Source of the DNA: Motiliproteus sediminis
Lineage (GTDB): Bacteria > Pseudomonadota > Gammaproteobacteria > Pseudomonadales > Balneatricaceae
Direction: 5' to 3'
NCBI RefSeq assembly: GCF_017912535.1
Contig: NZ_JAERQK010000008.1
Coordinates: 1-64,000, forward strand
DNA length: 64,000 bases
Made by a program: the position numbers and the translations under genes. The notes beneath the pieces were generated by a model, which saw only the letters and a program-made list of their open reading frames with translations, was not told the DNA's origin and made no database searches. Positions 1 to 7,307 of this stretch are shown piece after piece. How positions within the stretch are numbered: the first letter of the stretch is position 1; each line of letters opens with the position of its first letter.

Positions 1-404
1 AGCACAGCATCAGCGGCGACTACGTCACCCACGTGCTGGACCGGATAGCCCAGTTCCGAGGTTATCCGAAAGCCATACGGACAGACCAAGGGCCGGAGTT
101 TACCGGCAAAGCGCTGGACCAGTGGGCTTATCGACACGGTGTTGAACTGAAACTGATTCAGGCGGGCAAGCCGACCCAGAACGCCTACATTGAAAGCTTC
201 AACGGTAAGTTCAGGGATGAATGCCTCAATGAACACTGGTTTACCAGCCTGCCTCACGCCCGTGATCTCATAGCGATCTGGCGGCAGGACTACAACGAGC
301 ACCGCCCACACTCGGCACTGAACTACGCGACCCCCGCCGAGTTTGCAGCCAAAGCACGGCAGCAGCCGAAGGGCGGTACAGAGCGGAAATCACGAGATAA
401 ATGA
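1..404 (+). CDS. IS3-family transposase, C-terminal part (5' end outside window)
   Basis: This is the C-terminal part of an IS3-family DDE transposase (OrfB type, integrase core). The reading frame is open from the first bases of the window, so the start lies upstream. Visible are the second catalytic Asp in RTDQGPEF and the catalytic Glu in AYIESFNGKFRDE, followed by the usual HRPHSALNYATPAEFA tail. The protein cuts and joins the ends of its own insertion sequence. It stops at 404 and the probable terminal repeat lies just downstream. Family assignment is firm; the subgroup (IS407/IS51-like) is a guess. Confidence 0.9.
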   Translation, partial: HSISGDYVTHVLDRIAQFRGYPKAIRTDQGPEFTGKALDQWAYRHGVELKLIQAGKPTQNAYIESFNGKFRDECLNEHWFTSLPHARDLIAIWRQDYNEHRPHSALNYATPAEFAAKARQQPKGGTERKSRDK

Positions 405-452
405 ACAGGACTTTACTAGAGGAAAACTGGTACTAAATCTGGGGGCAGGTCA
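1..452 (+). mobile_element. IS3-family insertion sequence, right part
   Basis: The transposase end is followed by TCTGGGGGCAGGTCA ending near 452. On the opposite strand this reads TGACCTGCCCCCAGA, a plausible IS3-type terminal repeat beginning with TG. The other end and the target duplication are outside the window. The IS lies beyond the orphan Tn7-like right end at 662-851, so it probably sits inside the older element. Confidence 0.6.
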
Positions 453-661
453 TAACACCATTACTTTTCTCTTGTGCGAGATTTATAACGATATTAGTTC
501 AGATTAATGTGGGGGCAGCAGGAAAAGCATGCCGTCCCTAGGGCCCTGTAATTTCTATCTTTGGCACCTGATAAGGAAATTACCTTGCGTCACCGGCATC
601 TACGATATTCAGATAGCGCACCCAATAGTAGCCTTCCACCTTTCTTCTTAGCCCAACAAAA
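453..661. other. Non-coding spacer between IS end and older transposon end
   Basis: About 200 bases with no convincing gene. An open frame at 561-773 has no good ribosome binding site and runs through the hairpin and transposase-binding boxes of the transposon end, so it is not called. A short TGTGGGGGCAGCA stretch near 510-522 resembles the IS end and may be a trace of an earlier insertion. Confidence 0.4.
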
Positions 662-686
662 AAAGCCAGAGCATTGCTCTGGCTTT
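662..686. terminator. Hairpin at inner edge of older right end
   Basis: Perfect inverted repeat AAAGCCAGAGC / GCTCTGGCTTT with a 3-base loop, A-rich before and T-rich after, so it can act as an intrinsic terminator in both directions. A hairpin of the same layout but different sequence (36263-36287) stands at the same place in the right end of the intact transposon. Confidence 0.7.
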
Positions 687-694
687 ATAACCCT

Positions 695-851
695 GGACAA
701 CTTATGCGCAAAAAGTAAGCAAACACTAACTTGCGCGTTTTACATCCCAAAAAATCCCTTTAAAATCAACTAGTGGCAGTTTATGCGCAAAAGCCCACCC
801 TAACTCTTTGATTTACCGTACAAGTCGGGACAGCTTATGCGCAAAACAACA
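695..851 (+). repeat. Orphan right end of an older Tn7-like transposon
   Basis: Three copies of a TnsB-type binding box lie at 695-713, 774-792 and 828-851, with consensus GGACAGCTTATGCGCAAAA. Their start-to-start spacings are 79 and 54 bp. The right end of the intact element (36296-36453) has boxes in the same orientation spaced 79 and 55 bp. The last box ends in ACA at 851 and is followed directly by the GTGTG target sequence and then the left end of the intact transposon. This is best read as the right end of an earlier insertion at the same attachment site, displaced when the present element entered. Confidence 0.75.
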
Positions 852-856
852 GTGTG
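852..856. repeat. Target-site duplication (left copy), GTGTG
   Basis: GTGTG precedes the transposon's left end and is repeated at 36454-36458 after the right end. A 5-bp duplication is what Tn7-like transposition produces. The flank is a GT run, so the boundary could shift by two bases. Confidence 0.75.
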
Positions 857-990
857 TGTGGGTTGGGGCAAAAGATGTCCGAATTACTCCCTCATCATGC
901 GGCCTCCAGAGATTTCTAGGAGCATAATGTGTCCTAGCGCCAGAGCATAAGCTGTCATTTTTGTCAGTTTTTGGAGCATAAAGTGCCAGC
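857..990 (-). repeat. Left end of Tn7-like transposon with four TnsB-type boxes
   Basis: Boxes at 857-880, about 914-934, 937-957 and 967-987 share the core GGAGCATAAGTTGTCC with variations (for example GGAGCATAATGTGTCC and AGAGCATAAGCTGTCA). This is the reverse complement of the right-end boxes. Clustered binding sites of this kind position TnsB on the ends. The first box begins exactly at the TGT terminus. Confidence 0.8.
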
Positions 991-1018
991 CCTCTCAACT
1001 CGGGGCTTTGCGGAAAGT

Positions 1019-3253
1019 CTACACCTGCTCCTGAACCTCGCAAGACTCCCAAACTAATCCGTTCTCGATAACATTGATAAAACGCTCTGCCGAGAAATCA
1101 TTAGGGTACAGGGAAGTGACTACTGACGACTCTGAGGAGTTCGACGGGCCATTAGCAGCGAACATCCCCGCGGGATCATTAAGTAGGTGCCGATCATCTC
1201 GAAGCGCAATCAGAATTTCCTCAACAGAGATTTTCAGGAAGCCGGAAAAATGCTCATGATCATGTTCCAACGAGGTATCAACAATCCACCCACGAACATC
1301 TTGAACCGCTTTTCCCTCTTCTATTCCCAGGGACGAAGCCAGTTCCCTATCACTATCCAGTGCAACCGTTACCGCATCCACTTTTCGCCGAAGCTGCAAC
1401 CCCGCTTTTCGAAGTGTCGTCACCTTATGTAACCAAGCATCCTTTAGCGAGCGACGCAGGTATGTCGATTTAACCTCCAGCACTAACACGTGTCCGTCTC
1501 TGAAGCAGATTAGATCTACCTCTCCAGGGTCATCATCGGCTGTGCGCACTGGTTGGTAGTTGGGAAGGACGGAAAAACCATGTCCTCTTAGCTGCTCAGC
1601 CAACCGCTGTTCTATTCGCGCTGTTTCGTCGCGAGCCTCAGCGCGCCTGGCTCCCAGCCTTCTTAGGTTGTTGATGGCAGCAGAGGAATTGTTTTGAACA
1701 CTTGTCATCCACGGCAACTGGAACAGGTAACGGCCCATTTTCAAAATTGGCCGTTCAAATAGTTCTGGGGATTTTGTCCCCCCTTGTTTGCGCATCTCTG
1801 AAGACAATCCCCCTAGATCACTGGTCCAAAAATCTAGGATTGCCTCCGCCGCTTTAGCCAGCCCGTTGGGAAATGCCTCACTGACCGTCCACGGGCGTAT
1901 GCTTTCTATTTTGGCTTTCTTTTCAGACCAGGTGATTGGAAACCTGTTTTGCAACCCCTCCATCAGGCCACCCACTGCGAGCCGGCTTAAGGCCTGTTGC
2001 CAACTGCCGGTCTGATTGAGGTAGTCGTTATACGGCATCACAAAATCAACGTGGTAAAAGATCGACATCAACTCCAGCGATAGCAGGGCCTGAAACAGAT
2101 CTACGCGCAAACCCGTTTCTGTCTGCAGGGATTCACCAAGTCCATAGACATCGGTTAAGCGAAGCGTCGTTCTAAGTGCTTTGATATAAGCAAGCTGATT
2201 CTGTTCGCTGTTCTCTGCGCGCCCCATTTGCGCCTCTGCCAGCCCAGATCCCATAAAAACTTGTACAGCACGGTAAAACCAATACTGGTGCAACCGAGCA
2301 AGCTTTTCGCCATTGTGCTCCCAGATCTGACGAAGCCTGAGATCTCGCTCGACAATGACCAATTCTGAACCCGAAAACTCAAAGCGAATCCCATCGTCAT
2401 AGCAAAACGCGTCTACTGACCGCGTCATAAAGCTATTGAACTCAAGCTGTGCGGAAACCAACGCGCCAAAAATGCGATAACGATCAAGGTGATCACGCGC
2501 AAATTCAGGTGATGGAAACAGAAATGGCGACAGATGCTCTCTTAAAGACGATCCCAGCATCTCCTCCGTCACACGAAAGTCGTCCGCAGAACTGAGCCCA
2601 AGCCTCCAGAGCAAGATGTCGTTGAGCGCCTCCCAACAATGTTGGGTTTCAATTCCACCATCACTCTCCGAGACGGAATCGGGCAAAAGATTTTCGAAGG
2701 CGTAGAGGCTTGAGTTGACCAAGAGCTCAAGAGGCGACAATTGCTTCAACTGACAACGCAAACTCTCGAGTTCAGAATGACGCTCCATATGCGCTTGGCG
2801 GAAGGTTTCGCAGATCCTCACCAACTCCCCAAACTCATGGGGCTGGGTGTTCGCTAGCTGCTTTATTTCCCCCCAACGCAGACTCTCTTGCCGCAGCACC
2901 AGGCCAGAGTATCTGACCGAACGCCAAACTACGTTTGGCGTCACCCTTGCCACATGTGCAAGTAACGGGAAACTGGCTACTCGCTCCTGGCGGAGATAGT
3001 TAGAGAGGGCCAACGAGAACGGCAGGCTTTCATAACTGTCGTCCGCAAGATCCCAAAGAAAAGCACACTGCCAAAAATCAGCATCGTTATCCGATGCTTT
3101 CCTCTTTCCCTTGCGCGGAGCCGGCTTGCCCGCCAAGTAGGCTTCTATGACCTCTATTGCCGCATCGGCGCTAGAAAGCCCCATCAAAGTGCATTGGCTG
3201 AACTTTCGCTCGTAGTAATTGCTACTGGCATCCATTCCTAAAACTCGAATCAC
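1019..3253 (-). CDS. Large protein with C-terminal PD-(D/E)XK nuclease-like domain
   Basis: A 744-residue protein, mostly helical and without a recognised family over its first 550 residues. Near the C-terminus is a restriction-endonuclease-like signature: GEVDLICF, with Asp about 580, then VLVLEVKS with Glu 593 and Lys 595, matching D-(X)n-E-X-K of the PD-(D/E)XK fold, as in NERD or Mrr-type nucleases. The reading frame opens with GTG at 3253; an ATG seven codons in (3235) is an alternative. It is the first cargo gene inside the left end and lacks an obvious partner except a 34-residue membrane peptide upstream. A defence nuclease is inferred, not shown. Confidence 0.75.
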   Translation of the reverse strand: MIRVLGMDASSNYYERKFSQCTLMGLSSADAAIEVIEAYLAGKPAPRKGKRKASDNDADFWQCAFLWDLADDSYESLPFSLALSNYLRQERVASFPLLAHVARVTPNVVWRSVRYSGLVLRQESLRWGEIKQLANTQPHEFGELVRICETFRQAHMERHSELESLRCQLKQLSPLELLVNSSLYAFENLLPDSVSESDGGIETQHCWEALNDILLWRLGLSSADDFRVTEEMLGSSLREHLSPFLFPSPEFARDHLDRYRIFGALVSAQLEFNSFMTRSVDAFCYDDGIRFEFSGSELVIVERDLRLRQIWEHNGEKLARLHQYWFYRAVQVFMGSGLAEAQMGRAENSEQNQLAYIKALRTTLRLTDVYGLGESLQTETGLRVDLFQALLSLELMSIFYHVDFVMPYNDYLNQTGSWQQALSRLAVGGLMEGLQNRFPITWSEKKAKIESIRPWTVSEAFPNGLAKAAEAILDFWTSDLGGLSSEMRKQGGTKSPELFERPILKMGRYLFQLPWMTSVQNNSSAAINNLRRLGARRAEARDETARIEQRLAEQLRGHGFSVLPNYQPVRTADDDPGEVDLICFRDGHVLVLEVKSTYLRRSLKDAWLHKVTTLRKAGLQLRRKVDAVTVALDSDRELASSLGIEEGKAVQDVRGWIVDTSLEHDHEHFSGFLKISVEEILIALRDDRHLLNDPAGMFAANGPSNSSESSVVTSLYPNDFSAERFINVIENGLVWESCEVQEQV

Positions 3254-3309
3254 TATCCATTAAGTGGAGGTGGTCTCACCTGCCCTTACTAGCCTGTTGA
3301 TATATGTAG

Positions 3310-3414
3310 TCATCGCTTCTTAGACAACCACCAAATCCACAGAATGAACAAAAGAACAGCCGCACCTGGATATTTCATTGCCACCAACAGCAGGCCTATC
3401 GTTGCCAAGTCCAT
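3310..3414 (-). CDS. Small single-membrane-span protein, 34 residues
   Basis: An ATG at 3414 preceded by a strong GGAGGTGG ribosome binding site (about 11 bases away) opens a 34-codon frame. The peptide starts MDLATIGLLLVA and ends LLFILWIWWLSKKR: a hydrophobic stretch with a positively charged tail, as in small inner-membrane proteins or type I toxins. It lies upstream of, and on the same strand as, the 744-residue nuclease-like gene, with about 57 bases between. Function unknown; the calling rests on the Shine-Dalgarno and the clean membrane segment. Confidence 0.4.
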   Translation of the reverse strand: MDLATIGLLLVAMKYPGAAVLLFILWIWWLSKKR

Positions 3415-3651
3415 TTGGGCTTACCACCTCCATTACCTCATTTACTACCTTGTACTCACACCAATCTTAATCCGGCTATCCGCTCTTAAACTAGACGAAC
3501 CTTGTTCACCATAACGACGTTTAGCAATAGATTCGAGCCTCTTTGATCTCCGTGGCAAGCCTCACGGATTCAAGAAACACCTATTGATCAGCCGGACAAA
3601 AAAGATTAAAAACACCAACAATTCATATTCTTATGCAGAGGGAACAGCATA
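3415..3651. other. Divergent intergenic region
   Basis: About 240 bases between the leftward 34-residue frame and the rightward membrane-protein operon. It presumably holds divergent promoters; no clear operator, hairpin or further gene is seen. Confidence 0.4.
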
Positions 3652-4212
3652 GTGGCAACTTTTCTCAGATCTCTAGAGTACATGCTCCACAACCTGGCTC
3701 GCGGCATCGCGGGCACGTTGCTCTACTTCAGTTTTGGGCTCGCTGCACTTTGCGGCTTGTATCTCTTGCCATGGCTAATGTTTGAGCACAACGAGGGCCT
3801 GCGGGATTTAGATATGCTGGAGCTGGCAACGCTAATCCTCGTGGGATACAGCATAAGAACCTTCTTCTCTCGCTGTAAGCATGCCGGATGGCAACGGCGC
3901 CAGGCCCTGAAGCAACTGGGGTTTATTTTGGGGGCTTTTGTTCTCTTCGTATCGGCACTAGTACTCGCTGTTTGCTACTGGGGCCAAGACGACGGCCTGT
4001 ATGCCTTCGAACTTCCGCGCCTATACAGCAACGGCTCACTACTCGCGATATATCTTGGATTGTCATTTTGCGTTTACGCCGCAGCACCTATCCAGCAAAA
4101 GGAGCCCCGCGTCGCTTCCGTCCCCCTATCAGAACAAAAGCACGAAGAGACAGATCCTTGGGGTAACGCCAATGGCACAAAGGAAAAAAGCACGACGGAG
4201 GGGGATAAATGA
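3652..4212 (+). CDS. Multi-pass membrane protein of beta-CASP operon
   Basis: A 186-residue protein beginning with GTG behind an AGAGGGA ribosome binding site. It has about four hydrophobic segments (roughly residues 17-45, 58-72, 87-112 and 128-145), then a polar C-terminal tail of about 40 residues. No family is recognised. It overlaps the next gene by an ATGA junction, so the two are translationally coupled. It begins a run of four rightward genes: membrane protein, secreted Cys protein, unknown 222-residue protein, beta-CASP hydrolase. A membrane anchor or effector for that set is an inference. Confidence 0.7.
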   Translation: MATFLRSLEYMLHNLARGIAGTLLYFSFGLAALCGLYLLPWLMFEHNEGLRDLDMLELATLILVGYSIRTFFSRCKHAGWQRRQALKQLGFILGAFVLFVSALVLAVCYWGQDDGLYAFELPRLYSNGSLLAIYLGLSFCVYAAAPIQQKEPRVASVPLSEQKHEETDPWGNANGTKEKSTTEGDK

Positions 4213-4568
4213 GAAAAATAGCCCTCATATCGTTGGCCACATTAGCTCTGCTTCCCTTGGATGCTCAGGCTAAAAGTGACCCTTTCACTAACAACGACTC
4301 GGCATTTTTGATCGAATCATGCAGGGAAGCCGTCGAGATATACCAAAAGCGGGACCAACAAAACCTTTTGGCCGGTATCGCAACATCCATGTCAGAGGCG
4401 CTTCGAGCAGGATTCTGTATCGGAGTGGTTCAACAGCATATCAACAGTTCTGATAACTGTTACGGTACAGACTGGTTAGAGGCCGCATCAACCATCGCTG
4501 CGCTATCAGTCACTACTCGATGGAATACGAGGAAGCGCCTGCTCCAAGAGGCTGTCTGCGATGACTGA
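4209..4568 (+). CDS. Exported protein resembling Rap1a/Tai immunity proteins
   Basis: 119 residues with a clear signal peptide (MRKIALISLATLALLPLDAQA, cleavage probably after AQA). The mature part is small and helical with Cys residues in FLIESCREAV, AGFCIGVVQ, SDNCYGTD and near the C-terminus. The AGFCIGVV segment preceded by a Cys-containing helix recalls the Rap1a/Tai family of periplasmic type VI immunity proteins. The resemblance is by eye only. It overlaps both neighbours (ATGA at 4209 and 8 bases at 4561), so it belongs to one operon. Confidence 0.65.
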   Translation: MRKIALISLATLALLPLDAQAKSDPFTNNDSAFLIESCREAVEIYQKRDQQNLLAGIATSMSEALRAGFCIGVVQQHINSSDNCYGTDWLEAASTIAALSVTTRWNTRKRLLQEAVCDD

Positions 4569-5229
4569 CGGCCTCACTATTCCCGAAGCGATTCGGCGCA
4601 TTTTTGGCGTCGATGTCGCGACCGAAAGCCCTCTTCTCAAAAATAAAGCGATGTCGCTGGAGCGCAACGGTCTGATAAAAAGTTCAAGGACCAAGGCCGT
4701 TGAAAGGTCATCGATAATGATAGGCGTGGACCAGCTAACGCCGCTGCATAATGCACTGGTTCTGAACGCAGTGTTCTCCGATCCAAAGCAGGTAAAGAAA
4801 ATTTTTACCGACCGGACCTACCGGACGGAATGTGCCCAGATTTTAAAAAAGCTGTTCGGAGAACGAGACAGCCTGCTGGGAATAGCGCTGCGGACAGACG
4901 CAGCATTTGCCCTCTCGGAGGCGCTCGACAGTAACTGGGATTTGAACGATAAACGACTGCCTAACCCATTCGAACAGCTCCCCCAAGTCGCCCTCGGAAA
5001 AGACCTAAGCGTATTGCAGGCTCTTCTCGCCCAGGCCAGTACCTTAGCTCCAGCAGACAGCGTTCTTTTAGCCTACCTGAAAGGTGACTTGAAAAGAGCC
5101 GCCGAACTGGTCGACGCCTGCGGCTTCCCGCCCGAGTCCGAAGTGGGGCTCCTGGGACATCACATCAAAGCAAAGCTCAAAGAGGCTGCTGATTTTGATG
5201 ACCTCTTGGACATGCTAAGAAAATCCTAA
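4561..5229 (+). CDS. Unknown 222-residue protein of beta-CASP operon
   Basis: A soluble protein with no recognised domain. The N-terminal part (IPEAIRRIFGVDVATES) could be a short helix-turn-helix-like region. The C-terminal half is helical, with alternating hydrophobic residues like a helical-repeat or adaptor protein. It starts inside the previous gene and ends 81 bases before the beta-CASP gene. Its conserved position would be the best clue to function. Confidence 0.65.
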   Translation: MTDGLTIPEAIRRIFGVDVATESPLLKNKAMSLERNGLIKSSRTKAVERSSIMIGVDQLTPLHNALVLNAVFSDPKQVKKIFTDRTYRTECAQILKKLFGERDSLLGIALRTDAAFALSEALDSNWDLNDKRLPNPFEQLPQVALGKDLSVLQALLAQASTLAPADSVLLAYLKGDLKRAAELVDACGFPPESEVGLLGHHIKAKLKEAADFDDLLDMLRKS

Positions 5230-5310
5230 CTTTTTCTGTTTTAGCGCTTGTTAGTGCATTGCACTATCAGAAGGTGTCCTCGTGTTTAACAAAACGACGA
5301 GGAAAACCTC

Positions 5311-7011
5311 ATGCTAAAAGTAAAATTCATCGGCGCAACCCAAGGCGTAACCGGCTCCTGCTCCTGGCTTTGGCACACCGAATCAGATACCCAGCTACTG
5401 ATAGATTGTGGGCTCAATCAAGGCCGCCACGAAGATGAGTGGCACAATTATCAGGACTTCGAATTCAATCCCAAAGAAATCAAGTACGTCCTGCTGACGC
5501 ACGCGCATATCGATCATTGCGGCCTGCTGCCCAAACTCATCCAGGGCGGGTTCAAAGGCTGGGTGTACTGCACTCAAGCGACACGCGACCTTGCCAAGGT
5601 AATGTTGGCCGATACTGCAAACAATTCAGATCTATTTACCCGCTCAGAAGTGGATGCGATCAAATGGGTAGCCATCGACGCCCACGGTTTTTACTGGAAC
5701 AAATTATTCCGACTGGGAGATGGGCTCAGCGCAACGTTCAAGCGAAACAGCCATGTCCTAGGCTCATGTGCCATTTCAATCGCATGGGAGGCCACGCCCG
5801 GCATCGGCACCAAAGGACTAAAAAATATCTATTTCAGTGGAGATATCGGCTGCCAAACGGAAGACAACCCCTATCTACCCCTGCTCAAAGATGACCATGC
5901 ACCGTATCCCAGTGCGGACTACATCGTTATCGAATCAACGTACGGAGGAAGAAACCGCCCCAGCGAGTACAAGGACGCCGAAGCTCGCGTTGAACGGTTA
6001 GGGCAAGAAATTACCCGCACAGTCTTCGAAAAAGGGGGGCGCGTCCTTATTCCAGCATTTTCATTTCATCGCACCCATGAGCTCATCATGGATCTTTATT
6101 GGTGGCAAACCGCCTGCTGGGAGAAATCGGACCTGGCCCATTACATGGGCACACTTCAGGAGAAGCCGAACGGTAAACACCGTTACGAAAACCCTCTCTG
6201 TGTTCTGGTCGAAAGCCCTCTCAGCGCCAAGCTCAATGAAATCTATGCACGGGAGCTTCGCAAGAAAACGTCGAATGGAAAATTCCAGTACCTGAACAAT
6301 CAGCTGCCAGATCGACTAGGGATCTCCGCCCATGAAGTTGGCGGGCTGTTTGAGCAACTGGCCGACCAGAATAGCCTCTATAACGCGGGTCATCTCATCA
6401 GCTATGGACCCAAGACCGAGAAAAAGCGTAAAGCACAAACCGATCAGGAAAAGTTACTAAACAACCACGTTATCCTCGCAAGCTCGGGCATGTGCGATCA
6501 TGGCGCAGCGGCACGGTTCCTCAAACTTATGCGAAATGATCCTCGAAATACCATTTTACTGACCGGCTTTCAGGCCTCTGGATCCGCAGGCGGGCACTTA
6601 CAAAAGCAGGCCAAAGACGGCACGCAATCCGCTATGGCCGAAGTCGTTGACCTCTCAGCCTACTATTCGGGACATGCGGATCAGCAAAAGCTGCTTGATT
6701 ATGCCTTCTGCTTGGGAACCTATGCGGGTGACGCCCGTCCAGCAACCATCTTCATAAACCACGGAGAGACCTCCCAGAAACAACAGCTGAGAGAGCAACT
6801 ATTGAGCCGGGCGTCGGAAACATTCCCAGGAGACCGTCCCATCGATAATGTACTTATCGCCAATCGAAAGTGGTTTGACTTAGATAGCGGTAAATTTATC
6901 GAAGAGCATGAGTTTAACCGTGATATCGAGGAGCTATTCGCCAAGCTCTGTTCAGAAGTCAGCGGCATCAAAAACGAATTAGACCTCATTCGCAACACTC
7001 TTCCCCGCTGA
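5311..7011 (+). CDS. Metallo-beta-lactamase fold protein of the beta-CASP RNase type
   Basis: 566 residues with a full metallo-beta-lactamase core: HAHIDHCG (HxHxDH zinc motif, about residues 66-71), SHVLGSC (third His), and YFSGDIG (Asp). The beta-CASP region follows, with ILASSGMCDHG and SAYYSGHADQQKLLDY. This is the architecture of CPSF73/YSH1-like nucleases that cut or trim RNA; a few members act on DNA. A GAGGA site seven bases before the ATG supports the start. Unlike housekeeping RNase J, it lies in transposon cargo behind a membrane protein, an exported Cys protein and an unknown protein, which suggests a defence or conflict role. A long stem-loop follows the stop. Confidence 0.85.
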   Translation: MLKVKFIGATQGVTGSCSWLWHTESDTQLLIDCGLNQGRHEDEWHNYQDFEFNPKEIKYVLLTHAHIDHCGLLPKLIQGGFKGWVYCTQATRDLAKVMLADTANNSDLFTRSEVDAIKWVAIDAHGFYWNKLFRLGDGLSATFKRNSHVLGSCAISIAWEATPGIGTKGLKNIYFSGDIGCQTEDNPYLPLLKDDHAPYPSADYIVIESTYGGRNRPSEYKDAEARVERLGQEITRTVFEKGGRVLIPAFSFHRTHELIMDLYWWQTACWEKSDLAHYMGTLQEKPNGKHRYENPLCVLVESPLSAKLNEIYARELRKKTSNGKFQYLNNQLPDRLGISAHEVGGLFEQLADQNSLYNAGHLISYGPKTEKKRKAQTDQEKLLNNHVILASSGMCDHGAAARFLKLMRNDPRNTILLTGFQASGSAGGHLQKQAKDGTQSAMAEVVDLSAYYSGHADQQKLLDYAFCLGTYAGDARPATIFINHGETSQKQQLREQLLSRASETFPGDRPIDNVLIANRKWFDLDSGKFIEEHEFNRDIEELFAKLCSEVSGIKNELDLIRNTLPR

Positions 7012-7016
7012 CGGCG

Positions 7017-7065
7017 ACGGCGCTATCGGTTAAACGACAAAGGTCGTTCAATCCGATAGCGCCGT
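7017..7065. terminator. Long stem-loop after beta-CASP gene
   Basis: Arms ACGGCGCTATCGG / CCGATAGCGCCGT pair perfectly over 13 bp, with a further inner pairing ACGAC / GTCGT. No T-run follows, so it may be a processing or protective hairpin rather than a classic terminator. Confidence 0.55.
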
Positions 7066-7093
7066 TACGCTCTTGTGCTTACAGACATTATTA

Positions 7094-7165
7094 ATACTTA
7101 AACCATTCATCGCTTTAATGATCGAAAGCGCCCGGATCGAACGATATCACGTGAACAGTGCTGTC
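7094..7165 (-). pseudogene. 3' remnant of an AbrB/VapB-type antitoxin gene
   Basis: The reverse strand reads DSTVHVISFDPGAFDH-stop, closely matching the end of the intact antitoxin-like gene at 9490-9699 (YSTVPVIELEPDAFDR-stop). The likeness continues about 25 bases past the stop (GAATGGTTTAAGTATT). No start or N-terminal half is left. It is a fragment of a paralogous cassette, suggesting duplication and deletion in the cargo. Confidence 0.7.
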
Positions 7166-7170
7166 GTTTC

Positions 7171-7187
7171 TCGGGCATAAAGTGCTA
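7171..7187. repeat. Isolated internal TnsB-box-like sequence
   Basis: TCGGGCATAAAGTGCTA is close to the fourth left-end box (TTGGAGCATAAAGTGCCA, 970-987), sharing the 11-base core GCATAAAGTGC. It stands alone, next to the antitoxin remnant. It could be a trace of an older transposon end inside the cargo or a chance match. Confidence 0.35.
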
Positions 7188-7307
7188 ATCCCAGAATAGC
7201 GAGGCTTCAAGGAAGCCAATCCTACTCAATTGAACATTCCCCAGCGGTGAGGAGCGCATCATAGCCCCCACGCCACTCCGTCCCGAGATAGTCGATAATT
7301 GTGTTTG
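7188..7307. other. Non-coding region 3' of the DnaQ-like gene
   Basis: About 120 bases without a gene, hairpin or promoter that I can support. It separates the antitoxin remnant from the stop of the leftward gene at 7308. Confidence 0.3.

Noticed and set aside
561-773. Small rightward open frame at the older transposon end
   Set aside because: It runs through a hairpin and binding boxes and has no ribosome site.
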